Part shown: piece by piece, positions 33,855 through 42,874 of the stretch
Layout of the letters: every line of letters begins with the position of its first letter
How positions within the stretch are numbered: position 1 is the stretch's first letter
NCBI RefSeq assembly: GCF_002796985.1
Contig: NZ_PEKX01000007.1
Coordinates: 1,168,284 to 1,232,283 of the forward strand
Direction: 5' to 3'
Origin: Pseudomonas sp.
Lineage (GTDB): Bacteria; Pseudomonadota; Gammaproteobacteria; Pseudomonadales; Pseudomonadaceae
Length of the DNA stretch: 64,000 nucleotides
Program-made: the position numbers and the translations under genes
Notes under the pieces: generated by a model
The model's input: the letters and a program-made list of their open reading frames with translations, nothing else
Database searches by the model: none
What the model was told of the DNA's origin: nothing

Positions 33855-34808
33855 ATGTTCGTCAGAGTCAGGCCGCTGTGGCAGAGCTGGATAGCCCGGC
33901 GCATACCGCCGTCGCCGTCGTTGCAGCTCAATCAGCGGCGCATCTTCATCATTCCGACGCGGCAGGGCCTGGCGTTCGGCGTCGCCCTGTTGCTGATGCT
34001 GCTCACGGCGATCAACTACCAGAACAGCCTGGCGTATGGCCTGACCTTCCTGCTGTTGTCGCTGTTCATCGTCGCCATCCTGCACACGTACCGCAATCTG
34101 GGTGGCCTGCGCTTGACGGCCCTCGGCGCGCCGCCGGTGTTCGTCGGCGAGCAGGCCACGTTCCGCGTGCGTCTGGAAGGCGAAGGGCGCCCGCGACAGG
34201 CCATCGGCCTGGGCTGGGAAGCCGAGCGCATGCAGTTCGCCGATGTCGCGGCGGACCACGCCGAAGAACTGCTGCTCAGCATGGCGGCGCCCCGGCGCGG
34301 CTGGCTGCGCCCCGGCCGCCTGCGGGTGGAAAGTCGCTTCCCGCTGGGCCTGCTGGTGGCCTGGAGCTGGGTGGACCTGGACCAGTCGGCGCTCGTTTAC
34401 CCGCATCCGCAGCCCGGCGACCTGCCGCTGGATAGCGGGCTGGCGGAAAACGACGACGAAGGCGTGCGGCCCAGTGGGCGTGGCGTCGATGATTTTCAGG
34501 GGCTGAGGCCCTACCAGCCGGGCGACTCGCGCCGGCGCCTGCACTGGAAAGCCTATTCGCGCGGCCAGGGGTTGCTGGTGAAGGACTTCTCGGCACTGGC
34601 TGGGCGCAATGTCTGGCTTGAGTTCGATAGTCTGGGCGGGGACACCGAAGGGCGCCTGTCACGGCTGTGCTACTGGGTGCTGCAACTCTCGCAGCGTCAG
34701 CAGCCGTTCGGCCTGCGCCTGCCAGATGCGCAACTGCCGGTGGGGCAGGATGATGCCCATTGCGAAGCCTGCCTGCGTGCCTTGGCATTGCATGGGACTC
34801 AGCGATGA
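33855..34808 (+). CDS. DUF58 membrane protein
   Basis: A 317-residue protein with two N-terminal membrane helices (about 37-80) and the DUF58 domain in the C-terminal half (FQGLRPYQPGDSRRRLHWKAYSR, here in parts, near residue 215). It is commonly encoded between moxR and a transglutaminase and is thought to work with the MoxR ATPase, though its biochemical role is unknown. The ATG follows GAGGGG. It overlaps tgpA by ATGA, indicating coupled translation. Confidence 0.88.
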   Translation: MFVRVRPLWQSWIARRIPPSPSLQLNQRRIFIIPTRQGLAFGVALLLMLLTAINYQNSLAYGLTFLLLSLFIVAILHTYRNLGGLRLTALGAPPVFVGEQATFRVRLEGEGRPRQAIGLGWEAERMQFADVAADHAEELLLSMAAPRRGWLRPGRLRVESRFPLGLLVAWSWVDLDQSALVYPHPQPGDLPLDSGLAENDDEGVRPSGRGVDDFQGLRPYQPGDSRRRLHWKAYSRGQGLLVKDFSALAGRNVWLEFDSLGGDTEGRLSRLCYWVLQLSQRQQPFGLRLPDAQLPVGQDDAHCEACLRALALHGTQR

Positions 34809-36820
34809 GCAGTGCGACCGCCACTTCCGCCCAACCGATTCCACGGGTAGCGCTGACCTGGCTGCTGGTGGCCCAGGCGGTGGTGATCATCCCGCATCTG
34901 CAGCACCTGCCGATCTGGATCGTCGGTCTCTGGCTGGCTTGCGGCTTCTGGCGCATCCAGGTGTTTCGCATGCGCGCCAACTACCCCAGCGGCATTGCCA
35001 AGCTGGCGCTGGTGGCTTTGGCTGGCGTCGGCGTGTGGTTCTCCCGTGGTTCGCTGCTCGGTCTGGATGCCGGCGTGGTGCTGCTGATCGCCGCCTTCGT
35101 CGTCAAGCTGGTGGAACTCAAGACCCGCCGCGACGCCTGGGTGCTGATCCTCCTGGGGTTCTTCGCGGTGACCACCAGTTACCTGTTCCAGGACGACATC
35201 CTTGCCGCCGCCTTCAGCCTGTTGCCGGTCCTGGCCCTGCTGGCGGCGGCCATCGGGCTGCAGCAGAGCAGTTTCGCCGCGCGCCCGATGTCCACTCTGC
35301 GCCTGGCCGGTGGTCTGCTGTTGCAGGCTTTGCCGCTGATGCTGCTGATGTTCCTGCTGTTCCCGCGACTGGGGCCGCTGTGGTCGTTGCCGATGCCTGG
35401 CGACAAGGCCATGACCGGGCTGAGCGACAGCATGGCGCCGGGCGACATGGTGGAGTTGAGCCAGTCTTCGGCGCTGGCCTTCCGGGTGACCTTCGACGGC
35501 AGTCCGCCACCTCGCTCGCAGCTGTACTGGCGTGCCTTGACCCTGGAGCGCTTCGACGGTGTGCGCTGGAGTACGGCGTTCCAGCGCGGCGACCGCGAGC
35601 CGCAATGGCAGCAGCAGGGGCAGCCATTGGCTTACCAGGTGATCATGGAGCCCAACGGTCGGCCCTGGCTGTTCGCCCTGGATGTGGCGCAGACCCCGCT
35701 CGGCGATACGCGGATGATGAGTGACTTCCATCTGGAGCGGCGTTTGCCGGTGCGCCAGGCGCTGCTTTATCGCGCGACCTCCTGGCCGGATGCATTGCTG
35801 GAACCGGAGGACGCCGCGCGCGCACAGCGGGTCAACCTCGCTTTGCCTCGGGGCAGCAACCCGCAGGCCCAGGCCTGGGCGGAGCAGCTGCACAAGCGTT
35901 ACCCGCAGCCTGCCGAGCTGGTGCAGGCGATGCTGCGGCACTTCCGCGAGCAGCCGTTCCGCTACACGCTGCGGCCGCCGGATGCCGGCCCGCAGCGCAT
36001 TGACGGCTTCCTGTTCAACACCCAGGCCGGCTTCTGCGAACACTATGCCGGCGCCATGACGTTCGTCCTGCGCGCCGCTGGCATTCCGGCGCGCGTGGTG
36101 ACGGGTTACCAGGGCGGCGAGGCGAGTGCCTCGGGTAATTACCTGGCGATACGCCAGTTCGATGCCCACGCGTGGGTGGAGTACTGGCAGCCCGGCCGGG
36201 GATGGACGCGAGTCGATCCCACCGGCGCCGTGGCGCCCGAACGTATCGAGCAAGGGCTGGAGGCTGCCATGAGCCGGGAAGGCAGCTTCCTCGAAGGGGA
36301 TCCGTTTTCTCCCTTGCGCTACCGCAACTTCGCCCTGCTCAACACGTTGCGCATGGCCTGGGATAACGCCAATTACGGTTGGCAGCGCTGGGTGCTGGGC
36401 TACCAGGCCGAGCAACAGGGCGACATGCTGAAGAGATGGTTTGGCGGGCTGGATCGGCAATGGGTCGGCGTACTGCTGGTGGGAGGTGGCGCACTGTTGC
36501 TGGGTCTGCTGGCGTTGCTGCTGTTCAAGCCCTGGCAGCGCTCCACTGATGCCCAACTACGCAGCTTCCAGCGGTTCGAGTGGATGCTGGCACCGTTGGG
36601 CATGCGCCGTCAGCCGGGGGAGGGCGCGCGGGACTTCTGCCAGCGCGCCATCAGGTTGCTGCCGGCGCATGCGCCAGCCATTCACGAGTACCTGAACGCC
36701 TTCGAGGCGCAGCGCTATGGTGGTGCAGCCGCATCGCCGGCCGAGTTGCGTGCGCACCTGACGCGCCTGCGCCGCGAGCTGCCCTGGCACTGGCGAATTT
36801 CGCGCAGAAACCCGACGTGA
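34805..36820 (+). CDS. tgpA: Inner-membrane transglutaminase TgpA
   Basis: A 671-residue inner-membrane protein: several N-terminal helices (about 10-195), a periplasmic transglutaminase domain, a final helix (about 555-575) and a cytoplasmic tail. The catalytic triad is Cys411 in GFCEHYAGAM, His455 in DAHAWVEYW and Asp471 in RVDPTG, which match TgpA Cys404/His448/Asp464 with a constant offset of seven. TgpA is reported as essential in P. aeruginosa and binds or modifies a cell-envelope substrate. It ends the moxR-DUF58-tgpA operon. Confidence 0.93.
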   Translation: MSSATATSAQPIPRVALTWLLVAQAVVIIPHLQHLPIWIVGLWLACGFWRIQVFRMRANYPSGIAKLALVALAGVGVWFSRGSLLGLDAGVVLLIAAFVVKLVELKTRRDAWVLILLGFFAVTTSYLFQDDILAAAFSLLPVLALLAAAIGLQQSSFAARPMSTLRLAGGLLLQALPLMLLMFLLFPRLGPLWSLPMPGDKAMTGLSDSMAPGDMVELSQSSALAFRVTFDGSPPPRSQLYWRALTLERFDGVRWSTAFQRGDREPQWQQQGQPLAYQVIMEPNGRPWLFALDVAQTPLGDTRMMSDFHLERRLPVRQALLYRATSWPDALLEPEDAARAQRVNLALPRGSNPQAQAWAEQLHKRYPQPAELVQAMLRHFREQPFRYTLRPPDAGPQRIDGFLFNTQAGFCEHYAGAMTFVLRAAGIPARVVTGYQGGEASASGNYLAIRQFDAHAWVEYWQPGRGWTRVDPTGAVAPERIEQGLEAAMSREGSFLEGDPFSPLRYRNFALLNTLRMAWDNANYGWQRWVLGYQAEQQGDMLKRWFGGLDRQWVGVLLVGGGALLLGLLALLLFKPWQRSTDAQLRSFQRFEWMLAPLGMRRQPGEGARDFCQRAIRLLPAHAPAIHEYLNAFEAQRYGGAAASPAELRAHLTRLRRELPWHWRISRRNPT

Positions 36821-36888
36821 CATCGCGCCCCTTGCCGCGGCGTTGGCGGGGGCTAACCTGATATTTCAACTATCGAGTGGAGCCTGCC

Positions 36889-37659
36889 GTGACCTCCTTC
36901 AGCGATTACCTGGTGAGCCATCTGATCGAGCAGGAGGTCGCCTTGATCTCTGCGTCTTCCCGTCTGCAGGCCTCGTCCGATCCCGAAGCGCTGCACGACC
37001 TGCGCATTGCGGTGCGCCGGCTGCGCAGCCTGCTGCATCCGGTGCGGGGCATGCCGGGTATCGACGAGCTGGAGCAGTCGCTGGGCGAGATGGGGCGGCT
37101 CAGCGGCCCGCTGCGTGACCTGGAGGTGTTGCTTCCGGTCCTGGAAGCCGAAGGTTACGAGCACGCGGCCGCGCTACGCCGTCCGGCGCTGATCTCCGGC
37201 TACGCCACGCTGCTCGCCAGCCCGCAGTGGGAGCGCCTGATGATGCGCCTGGATGGCTGGCCGCAGTTGTGGCGCACCTCCGAGCGGCACGGCGTGCTCA
37301 AGGGGCTGCACGGCAAGGTGGAGAAGCGTTTGGCCAAGGAATGGCAGAAGCTGCGCGATGCGCTGAAAGACCCTGCCCACGACCGCCATCGCCTGCGCCT
37401 GCTGATCAAGCGGGTGCGCTATTCGCTGGAAGCCTATCCGCGCGAATCCGCCGTGCCGCAGCGTTTGCTGGCGCCGCTGAAGGACGCGCAGTCCGCCCTC
37501 GGTGAATGGCACGACTACGAGCAGTGGCTGATCCGCAGTGAGCGCGAATTGGACCTGATGCCCCTGCAGCCGCACTGGAACGCCCGTCACGACCTCGCCG
37601 AGCGTCTCGCCGACGAGAGCCTCGAGGCCCTGCAGAAGGCGCTGCATAGAGCCCGTTGA
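36889..37659 (+). CDS. CHAD domain protein
   Basis: A 256-residue helical protein of the CHAD family, which binds polyphosphate through conserved basic residues. Typical motifs are HDLRIAVRRLRSLLHPV near residue 40 and the RHRLRLLIKRVRYSLEA segment later. A GTG start is used with GGAG about 6 bases before; an upstream GTG four codons earlier is possible. No CYTH domain accompanies it. The gene lies close to tgpA but has its own leader. Confidence 0.85.
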   Translation: MTSFSDYLVSHLIEQEVALISASSRLQASSDPEALHDLRIAVRRLRSLLHPVRGMPGIDELEQSLGEMGRLSGPLRDLEVLLPVLEAEGYEHAAALRRPALISGYATLLASPQWERLMMRLDGWPQLWRTSERHGVLKGLHGKVEKRLAKEWQKLRDALKDPAHDRHRLRLLIKRVRYSLEAYPRESAVPQRLLAPLKDAQSALGEWHDYEQWLIRSERELDLMPLQPHWNARHDLAERLADESLEALQKALHRAR

Positions 37660-37757
37660 TGGCAGGGTATTTCCTGGAAGGGACAAGGCTTTGGATGGTT
37701 TGCCGGCGCTGCCGGTGCCCCTAAGATCGCAGCCAATCCCTTTCAAGGAAGTCGACC

Positions 37758-38558
37758 ATGTCCTTCAGCGAAATGCTCCAGGCAGTGCGCTCCGCGCCAC
37801 TTTCCATCGTCATTCCCGCCACCTGGGCCCAGGGTCGCGCCAGCTTTGGCGGTCTGGTGGCAGCGCTGGCTTACGAGGCCATGGCGGCAGTGGCCGAGGC
37901 CGGGCGACCGGTGCGTTCGCTGGCGATCACTTTCGTCGGCCCTATCGAAGTGGAGGTGCCGGTGAGCTTCGAGGCCGAAGTCCTGCGCGAGGGCAAGTCG
38001 GTCAGCCAGGTGTTCTGCCGCGCCGTGCAGAACGGCCAGGTGGTGTTACTGGCGCAAGGCAGCTTCGGGGTGGCGCGCGAATCCACTGTGCAGATGGATG
38101 GCCTGTCGCCACCGGCCTTCAAGGCCGTGGAAGACTGCCAGGAGCTGCCCTATATCCGCCGGCTGATGCCGGCTTTCACCCAGAACATCGCCATGCGTTG
38201 GGCGGTCGGGCACATGCCGTTCTCGTCCAGCCGCGAGCGTGAGATGGGCGGCTGGATGCGCTTTCGCGGTGATGATGTGGGTGACGAGCCGATGGAGATC
38301 AGCCATCTGCTGGCGCTGATCGATGCGTGGCCGCCGGCCAACCTGCCGCATCTGAAAGCACCAGCGCCCTCCAGTTCGCTGACCTGGACCGTGGAGTTCG
38401 TCCAGCCGCTGCCCGCGATGCCGGCCAACGGCTGGTGCCAGTACCTGGCGACCATCGAACATGCCCGTGACGGCTACGGCCATATTGCCGCGCAGACCTG
38501 GTCCGCCGACGGCCAACTGCTGGCGATCGGCCGGCAGACGGTGACCATCTTCGGCTAG
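37758..38558 (+). CDS. Thioesterase family protein (TesB-like double hot dog)
   Basis: A 266-residue protein of the acyl-CoA thioesterase II-like/4HBT-3 type: an N-terminal hot-dog half with TWAQGRASFGGLVAALAY and a C-terminal half with TVEFVQPLP and HIAAQTWSADGQLLAIGRQ. It is expected to hydrolyse acyl-CoA esters; the chain length is unknown. The ATG follows AAGGAAGTCGACC. Its stop codon lies at the edge of a 15-base tandem repeat. Confidence 0.82.
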   Translation: MSFSEMLQAVRSAPLSIVIPATWAQGRASFGGLVAALAYEAMAAVAEAGRPVRSLAITFVGPIEVEVPVSFEAEVLREGKSVSQVFCRAVQNGQVVLLAQGSFGVARESTVQMDGLSPPAFKAVEDCQELPYIRRLMPAFTQNIAMRWAVGHMPFSSSREREMGGWMRFRGDDVGDEPMEISHLLALIDAWPPANLPHLKAPAPSSSLTWTVEFVQPLPAMPANGWCQYLATIEHARDGYGHIAAQTWSADGQLLAIGRQTVTIFG

Positions 38559-38575
38559 AGGCTCTTCAACCCGAA

Positions 38576-38620
38576 CCCCTTCAGCCAGAGCCCCTTCAGC
38601 TAGAGCCCCTTCAGCTAGAG
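38576..38620. repeat. 15-base tandem repeat at convergent gene ends
   Basis: Three copies of CCCCTTCAGCTAGAG (the first with one change), with a more degenerate copy before them. The last copy contains the stop codon of the diguanylate cyclase gene on the minus strand. Copy-number change here would alter only stop-proximal sequence. Confidence 0.8.
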
Positions 38621-40195
38621 CTCCGGAGTGGTTTCCGTGCGATTGCGTCCGCCAGCCTTGGCTCGGTAGAGCGCGCGGTCGGCGCGGGCGAGCAGGTCTT
38701 CCAGGCGCAGTTCTCCCTCGCGCCGTACCGCCACGCCGATACTCAGGGTCAGGCGCACGCGGCTGCCGTCCGCGCTGGTGAAGGACAGCGCCTGCACGCT
38801 GGTGCGCACCCGTTCGGCCACCAGCAATGCCTGCGGCAGGTCGGTTTCCGGGAGGATCGCGGCGAACTCCTCGCCGCCCAGGCGGCCGAGCAGGTCCACT
38901 TCGCGCAATCCTTGCGTCAGCTCCTTGGCCACGGCCTGCAGCACCGCATCGCCAAAGGCATGGCCATGGCTGTCGTTGATCGGCTTGAAGAAGTCGATGT
39001 CGAGCATCAGCGCCGAGCACTGGCGCTCGTAGCGCTGCGCACTCTTGAGCAGGGCCACGCCGCGTTTGACGAAGGCGTGGCGGTTTTGCAGACCGGTCAG
39101 CGGGTCGGTGGTGGCCAGCAGGCGCAGTTCCTGCTCCATGGCCTTGCGCTGGTTGATGTCGAAGCTCCACACCAGCGAGGCGGGACGGCCGTCCACGTCC
39201 ATCTTCCGCGCCCAGACGATCGCCCAGTAGGAGGGCTCGCCGGCCAGGCGGGTTTCCCAACTGTCCAGTTGGCCGTGGTCGGCCAGCGACTGGCGGAAGC
39301 GTGCTTCCTCGTCCGGGTCGTCGAACAGCCGGCGCAGGGTGAACGGCTCATGCGGTCGGATGCCGGTGCGCTGCAGTAGGCGTGGGCTGACGTAGTGGGC
39401 GTGGGAATCCTCGTCGCTGAGCAGCGCCACATCGCTGGGGCTGGTGTCGAGGATGTAGCGCAGCAGCGCCTTGCGTTCGCTCAGTTCCTGGGTGCGCTGT
39501 TCGACGCGTTGTTCCAGGGACTGGTTGAGGTCATGCAGACGCTGGGTCAGCAGCAGCTTGCGCCGCGAGTTGGCAATCACCCGCAGGGCCAGCAGCACGC
39601 TGCACAGCCCGAGGCCGAAGAGCACCCAGGCCAGCAGGCTGAAGGCGCGCTGCAGGTCCAGGCGTTCGGCATCCATGTAGTTGGTCAGGGCGATGTGGGT
39701 GACCACCACCAGTTCATGGGTAGGTTCGAGCAGTGGCGGCAGGTCCCGCAGCATCTCGCCGGCCAGAAGCTTCGCTGCCGCCGGTTGGCCCCAGGGGGCG
39801 CGGGTGAGCCAGGCATCGCTCAGGCGCTGGATCTTCTCCAGGGTGGCCTGAGCCTCCGGGCGCGGCACGACCAGGCAGCTGTAGACGGGCGTATTGCGCA
39901 GTGGCGGCAGGAGGCTGGCGAGTACTTCGACGCGGGTTGCCAGGGCATCGCTGTCGCTCTTGCCTGCAAGCACCTGCCGCGCGGTGGTCAGCGAGCGTTC
40001 CAGCTCGGTGCGCAACTGGTAGGCCTGCCACAGCTCGTCATGGGTATCGGGATGCGACCGCTGGCGGATGTGCTGGTGCACCATCAGCAGCGCCGCGCCG
40101 GCGCCGACAGTCAGCGCCGCGATCAGGCCGCTGAGGATGATGACGATCAGGCGGTGCCGACGCCGTCTGGGAGGTTGCGGGGGCACGGCGATCAC
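38615..40195 (-). CDS. Diguanylate cyclase with periplasmic sensor domain
   Basis: A 526-residue protein with a membrane helix (about 17-38), a periplasmic domain of about 145 residues, a second helix (about 185-207), a coiled coil, a PAS-like domain (about 240-355) and a C-terminal GGDEF domain. The active site is GGEEF and an inhibitory I-site REVD precedes it, so it is probably an active, feedback-regulated c-di-GMP synthase. It starts with GTG inside the stop of the upstream gene (GTGA), so the two are translationally coupled. The neighbour is a candidate periplasmic signal partner. Confidence 0.9.
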   Translation of the reverse strand: MIAVPPQPPRRRRHRLIVIILSGLIAALTVGAGAALLMVHQHIRQRSHPDTHDELWQAYQLRTELERSLTTARQVLAGKSDSDALATRVEVLASLLPPLRNTPVYSCLVVPRPEAQATLEKIQRLSDAWLTRAPWGQPAAAKLLAGEMLRDLPPLLEPTHELVVVTHIALTNYMDAERLDLQRAFSLLAWVLFGLGLCSVLLALRVIANSRRKLLLTQRLHDLNQSLEQRVEQRTQELSERKALLRYILDTSPSDVALLSDEDSHAHYVSPRLLQRTGIRPHEPFTLRRLFDDPDEEARFRQSLADHGQLDSWETRLAGEPSYWAIVWARKMDVDGRPASLVWSFDINQRKAMEQELRLLATTDPLTGLQNRHAFVKRGVALLKSAQRYERQCSALMLDIDFFKPINDSHGHAFGDAVLQAVAKELTQGLREVDLLGRLGGEEFAAILPETDLPQALLVAERVRTSVQALSFTSADGSRVRLTLSIGVAVRREGELRLEDLLARADRALYRAKAGGRNRTETTPEL

Positions 40196-40596
40196 TCCAG
40201 GGTCATGCGGCTGACCTGCCAGACGCTGCGGTTGAAATAGACCTGGGTCCGCAACTCCGGGCGATCGAGCATCGGGTAGATGACGAGCAGCGGGCCGCGC
40301 TCGGCGATACCGATGGATTGGCCGTCGCGGCGGTAGGCAAGGATCGGATCGAAGGCGTCGAGGTCGCTCAGCGGAATCAGCGCGGAGTAGTCGTTCAGCG
40401 CCTCGATGCGCAAGCGCTGGGTGCTGCTGCGATAGAGGCCTGCGAGCAGGGTGCTCAGGCGCACGCCCCGCCAGCTGTAGACGTGGGTTTCATTCGGAAG
40501 CATGGCGCGCCGCTCTATCGGCGGCAGCGCTTCGAGGTCACGCAGGCTGTAGTGGCGCTGAAGCTCTGGCTGGTCCTTCACCGCAATGGTCAGCAC
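40192..40596 (-). CDS. Periplasmic molybdopterin-fold protein (start uncertain)
   Basis: A protein with the sulfite-oxidase-type molybdopterin-binding fold: SLRDLEALP, YSWRGVRLSTLLAGL, ALNDYSALIPLSDL and ERGPLLVIYPM are visible. The whole domain has no cysteine, so the Mo-ligating residue of the family is missing. The listed GTG start would leave out the signal peptide: in the same frame 40597-40689 encodes GFRHFIGIFACLFIVTPAHSA, a clear signal with an AHSA cleavage site, but no ATG, GTG or TTG precedes it. An ATG at 40688 is one base out of frame. The start may be ATT, or a one-base deletion is present. It is coupled to the diguanylate cyclase downstream. Confidence 0.75.
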   Translation of the reverse strand: MLTIAVKDQPELQRHYSLRDLEALPPIERRAMLPNETHVYSWRGVRLSTLLAGLYRSSTQRLRIEALNDYSALIPLSDLDAFDPILAYRRDGQSIGIAERGPLLVIYPMLDRPELRTQVYFNRSVWQVSRMTLE

Positions 40597-40770
40597 GATG
40601 CGCTCGGCCGCCGTTTCCGGTGCAGAGTGCGCGGGCGTGACAATAAACAGGCAGGCAAAAATGCCAATAAAATGACGAAAGCCGACATCTCAACAGCTCG
40701 TGACGAAATTCCGACGATTATATCGGCGAACCCACCCCGGACTTGAATGGCCGAAATGCCGCGCCCGCTT

Positions 40771-41130
40771 TCAGCGCCTGCGGTTGCGCCAGGCGCGCCA
40801 CCAGGCGCCGCTGAGAACGAAGCGCGGGAAGGTGACGAATTGTTCGACCAATAGCCGGCTGATGGCGTCCTTGCGGTCGGTGAAGGGTTCGGGCGCCAGC
40901 GCTTCGAGCTTGTGCCCGCGGCCCTGGATGGCCAGCGAAGCGATCATGCCGATCAGCCCCAGCAGAATGGACGACAGACTCAGGCCGAACAGCCCGCTGA
41001 GTAGCGTCAGGGCGCCAAGAATGAACAGCGGTACGGCGATGATGTGCAGCGCCAGGTTAGTCGAGTTGCGGTGGTTGGCAGCGTAGCCCTGCCATTGCCA
41101 GGCGAGGAGGTTGGGGTGACGTTTGCCCAT
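40771..41130 (-). CDS. Mpo1-like (DUF962) membrane protein
   Basis: A 119-residue protein with two or three membrane helices in the Mpo1/DUF962 family (yeast Mpo1 is an iron-dependent dioxygenase for 2-hydroxy fatty acids). The family motifs are AANHRNSTNLALHIIAVPLF and EPFTDRKDAISRLLVEQF, with the conserved histidines. The ATG at MGKRHPN has AAGGAG upstream. It is not part of an obvious operon. A role in lipid oxidation is by family only. Confidence 0.75.
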   Translation of the reverse strand: MGKRHPNLLAWQWQGYAANHRNSTNLALHIIAVPLFILGALTLLSGLFGLSLSSILLGLIGMIASLAIQGRGHKLEALAPEPFTDRKDAISRLLVEQFVTFPRFVLSGAWWRAWRNRRR

Positions 41131-41167
41131 GGCGCATCTCCTTGGACTGCAAGCCCGAAACAGACAA

Positions 41168-41189
41168 GCCCGCCTGAGCGCAGGCGGGC
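41168..41189 (-). terminator. Terminator after the chemoreceptor gene
   Basis: Stem GCCCGCCTG / CAGGCGGGC with an AGCG loop. In the minus direction it is followed by a T-containing stretch (TTGTCTGTTTC). Confidence 0.65.
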
Positions 41190-41259
41190 GGAATATCAGC
41201 AGTCTAGGTGCCACCCTGAAGCCCGCGCCAATCGGCGCAGGCTATGTGGGCGATAGCGA

Positions 41260-42738
41260 TTACAGGCGCAGCTGGCGGATGGCGCGGCTGAGTTCGCCGG
41301 CGAGGTCAGCCAGCTGGTGGCTGGTGCCGGCTGAGTCCACGGTCTGCTGCACGGTGTGCTCGGTGACGTCGCGGATGCCCACCACCGAGCGGGTCATTTC
41401 CTCGGCCACCTGGCTCTGCTGCTCGGCGGCTACGGCGATCTGCGTGTTGCTCTCACGCATCAGCGCCACGGCCGAGGCGATGGCCGCCAGGGCTTCGCCG
41501 GCCTCGCGGGCTTCCTCGACGCAGCCGTCGGCCTTGATCGAGCTTTCCTGCATGAACTCCACGGCGTCGCGGGTGCCAGACTGCAAGGCGCCGATCATCT
41601 GGGTGATCTCGTCGGTGGAGTCCTGTACGCGCTTGGCGAGGTTGCGCACTTCATCGGCAACCACGGCGAAGCCACGGCCCATCTCGCCAGCGCGAGCAGC
41701 CTCGATGGCGGCATTGAGGGCGAGCAGGTTGGTCTGCTCGGCGATGCCGTGGATCACGCTGACCACGCTGCTGATCTTGTGGCTGTCCTGGGCCAGTTGC
41801 TGGATCATCTCGGCGGTCTGCTGCACGCCCTGGGACAACCCGGCGATGGACTGGCCGACGCGGCCGACGACCTGCTGGCCATTACCGGCGAGACGGTCGG
41901 CTTCCTGCGACTGGTCGCGGGTGTCGGCGGCGTGCTGGGCGATGTGATGGACCGTGGTGGACATCTCGTTGATGGCGGTGGCGGCCTGGTCGGTCTCGCT
42001 CTGCTGGCCGAGCATGCCCTGGCGTACCTGGCCCATGCTGCTGGCGAGGCTGCGCGCGCCTTCGTCTAGGCGGCCGGCAGCCTGGGCCACGGTGCCAACC
42101 ACGCGCTGGTAACCGGCCTGCATGGCGTTGAAGGCGGTGGCCATCTGGCCGACTTCGTCGCGGCTTTCCAGCGGCACGCGGGCGGCCAGGTCGCCACTCT
42201 TCTCCACATGCAGCATCACGTCGCGCAGGGTCAGCAGGTGGGTGAGGATGAAGCGGATCAGCAATTGCGAGGCGGCCAGCAGGGCCAGCATCAGCACCAG
42301 CACGGCACCGGCGAAGGGCAGGGCGCGGTCCTCGAAGACGGTCCAGAAGTCAGCACCGGGGGCGAGCACAGCAACGCGCTGGCCGTTGCCGATGTCCTGC
42401 ACATAGGCGCCGGCCAGCGCGCCGGTGCGGGTCTGGGCACCCGGCAGGTCGACCCAGCCATTGGCGCGGGCGAGGGCGGAGCCGTCGACGCCGGCGATCT
42501 GTGGCGCGCTGCCGCTGGCGAAGCTGACGAGATTCGACGACGTCGGCAGGGGCGAGCCGGCCGGCCAGTTCTTGAGCAACTGGGCCTGGGCTTCGGCACC
42601 CTGGCGTGCCTGCAGGTTGCGCCCGTCGAGTTCCTGGTGCATGGCGAACAGCACCAGCAGCAGGGTGGTGACGAAGGCGACCGCGTTGACGGCCCAGAAC
42701 TTGTACTTGAGGGAAATATCGCGGATCCAGGCGGCCAT
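41260..42738 (-). CDS. Methyl-accepting chemotaxis transducer
   Basis: A 492-residue chemoreceptor with an N-terminal helix (about 14-35), a short periplasmic domain of about 100 residues, a second helix (about 140-162), a HAMP domain and a cytoplasmic signalling domain with the hairpin tip EQTNLLALNAAIEAARAGE. The periplasmic domain is small and its ligand unknown. The ATG at MAAWIRD has AAGAGA before it. No methylation enzymes are nearby, so it relies on the central chemotaxis system. Confidence 0.92.
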   Translation of the reverse strand: MAAWIRDISLKYKFWAVNAVAFVTTLLLVLFAMHQELDGRNLQARQGAEAQAQLLKNWPAGSPLPTSSNLVSFASGSAPQIAGVDGSALARANGWVDLPGAQTRTGALAGAYVQDIGNGQRVAVLAPGADFWTVFEDRALPFAGAVLVLMLALLAASQLLIRFILTHLLTLRDVMLHVEKSGDLAARVPLESRDEVGQMATAFNAMQAGYQRVVGTVAQAAGRLDEGARSLASSMGQVRQGMLGQQSETDQAATAINEMSTTVHHIAQHAADTRDQSQEADRLAGNGQQVVGRVGQSIAGLSQGVQQTAEMIQQLAQDSHKISSVVSVIHGIAEQTNLLALNAAIEAARAGEMGRGFAVVADEVRNLAKRVQDSTDEITQMIGALQSGTRDAVEFMQESSIKADGCVEEAREAGEALAAIASAVALMRESNTQIAVAAEQQSQVAEEMTRSVVGIRDVTEHTVQQTVDSAGTSHQLADLAGELSRAIRQLRL

Positions 42739-42795
42739 AAATCTCTTCTTGTCGGTCGAATAGTGGCTGGGTGCCATTATTGTCGTGAAAAGGAT

Positions 42796-42829
42796 GAAGG
42801 TGGCCATTGATGGGCATCAAGCCACCTTC
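42796..42829 (-). terminator. Nested hairpin after the TatD gene
   Basis: Outer stem GAAGGTGGC / GCCACCTTC with an inner TTGATG-GG-CATCAA stem, followed on the minus strand by CCTTTTCAC. It is a likely terminator of the TatD gene. Confidence 0.55.
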
Positions 42830-42874
42830 CGCTCCCGACTTATCGACCGACGAAGGGCAATCTTGAGCGCTGGT

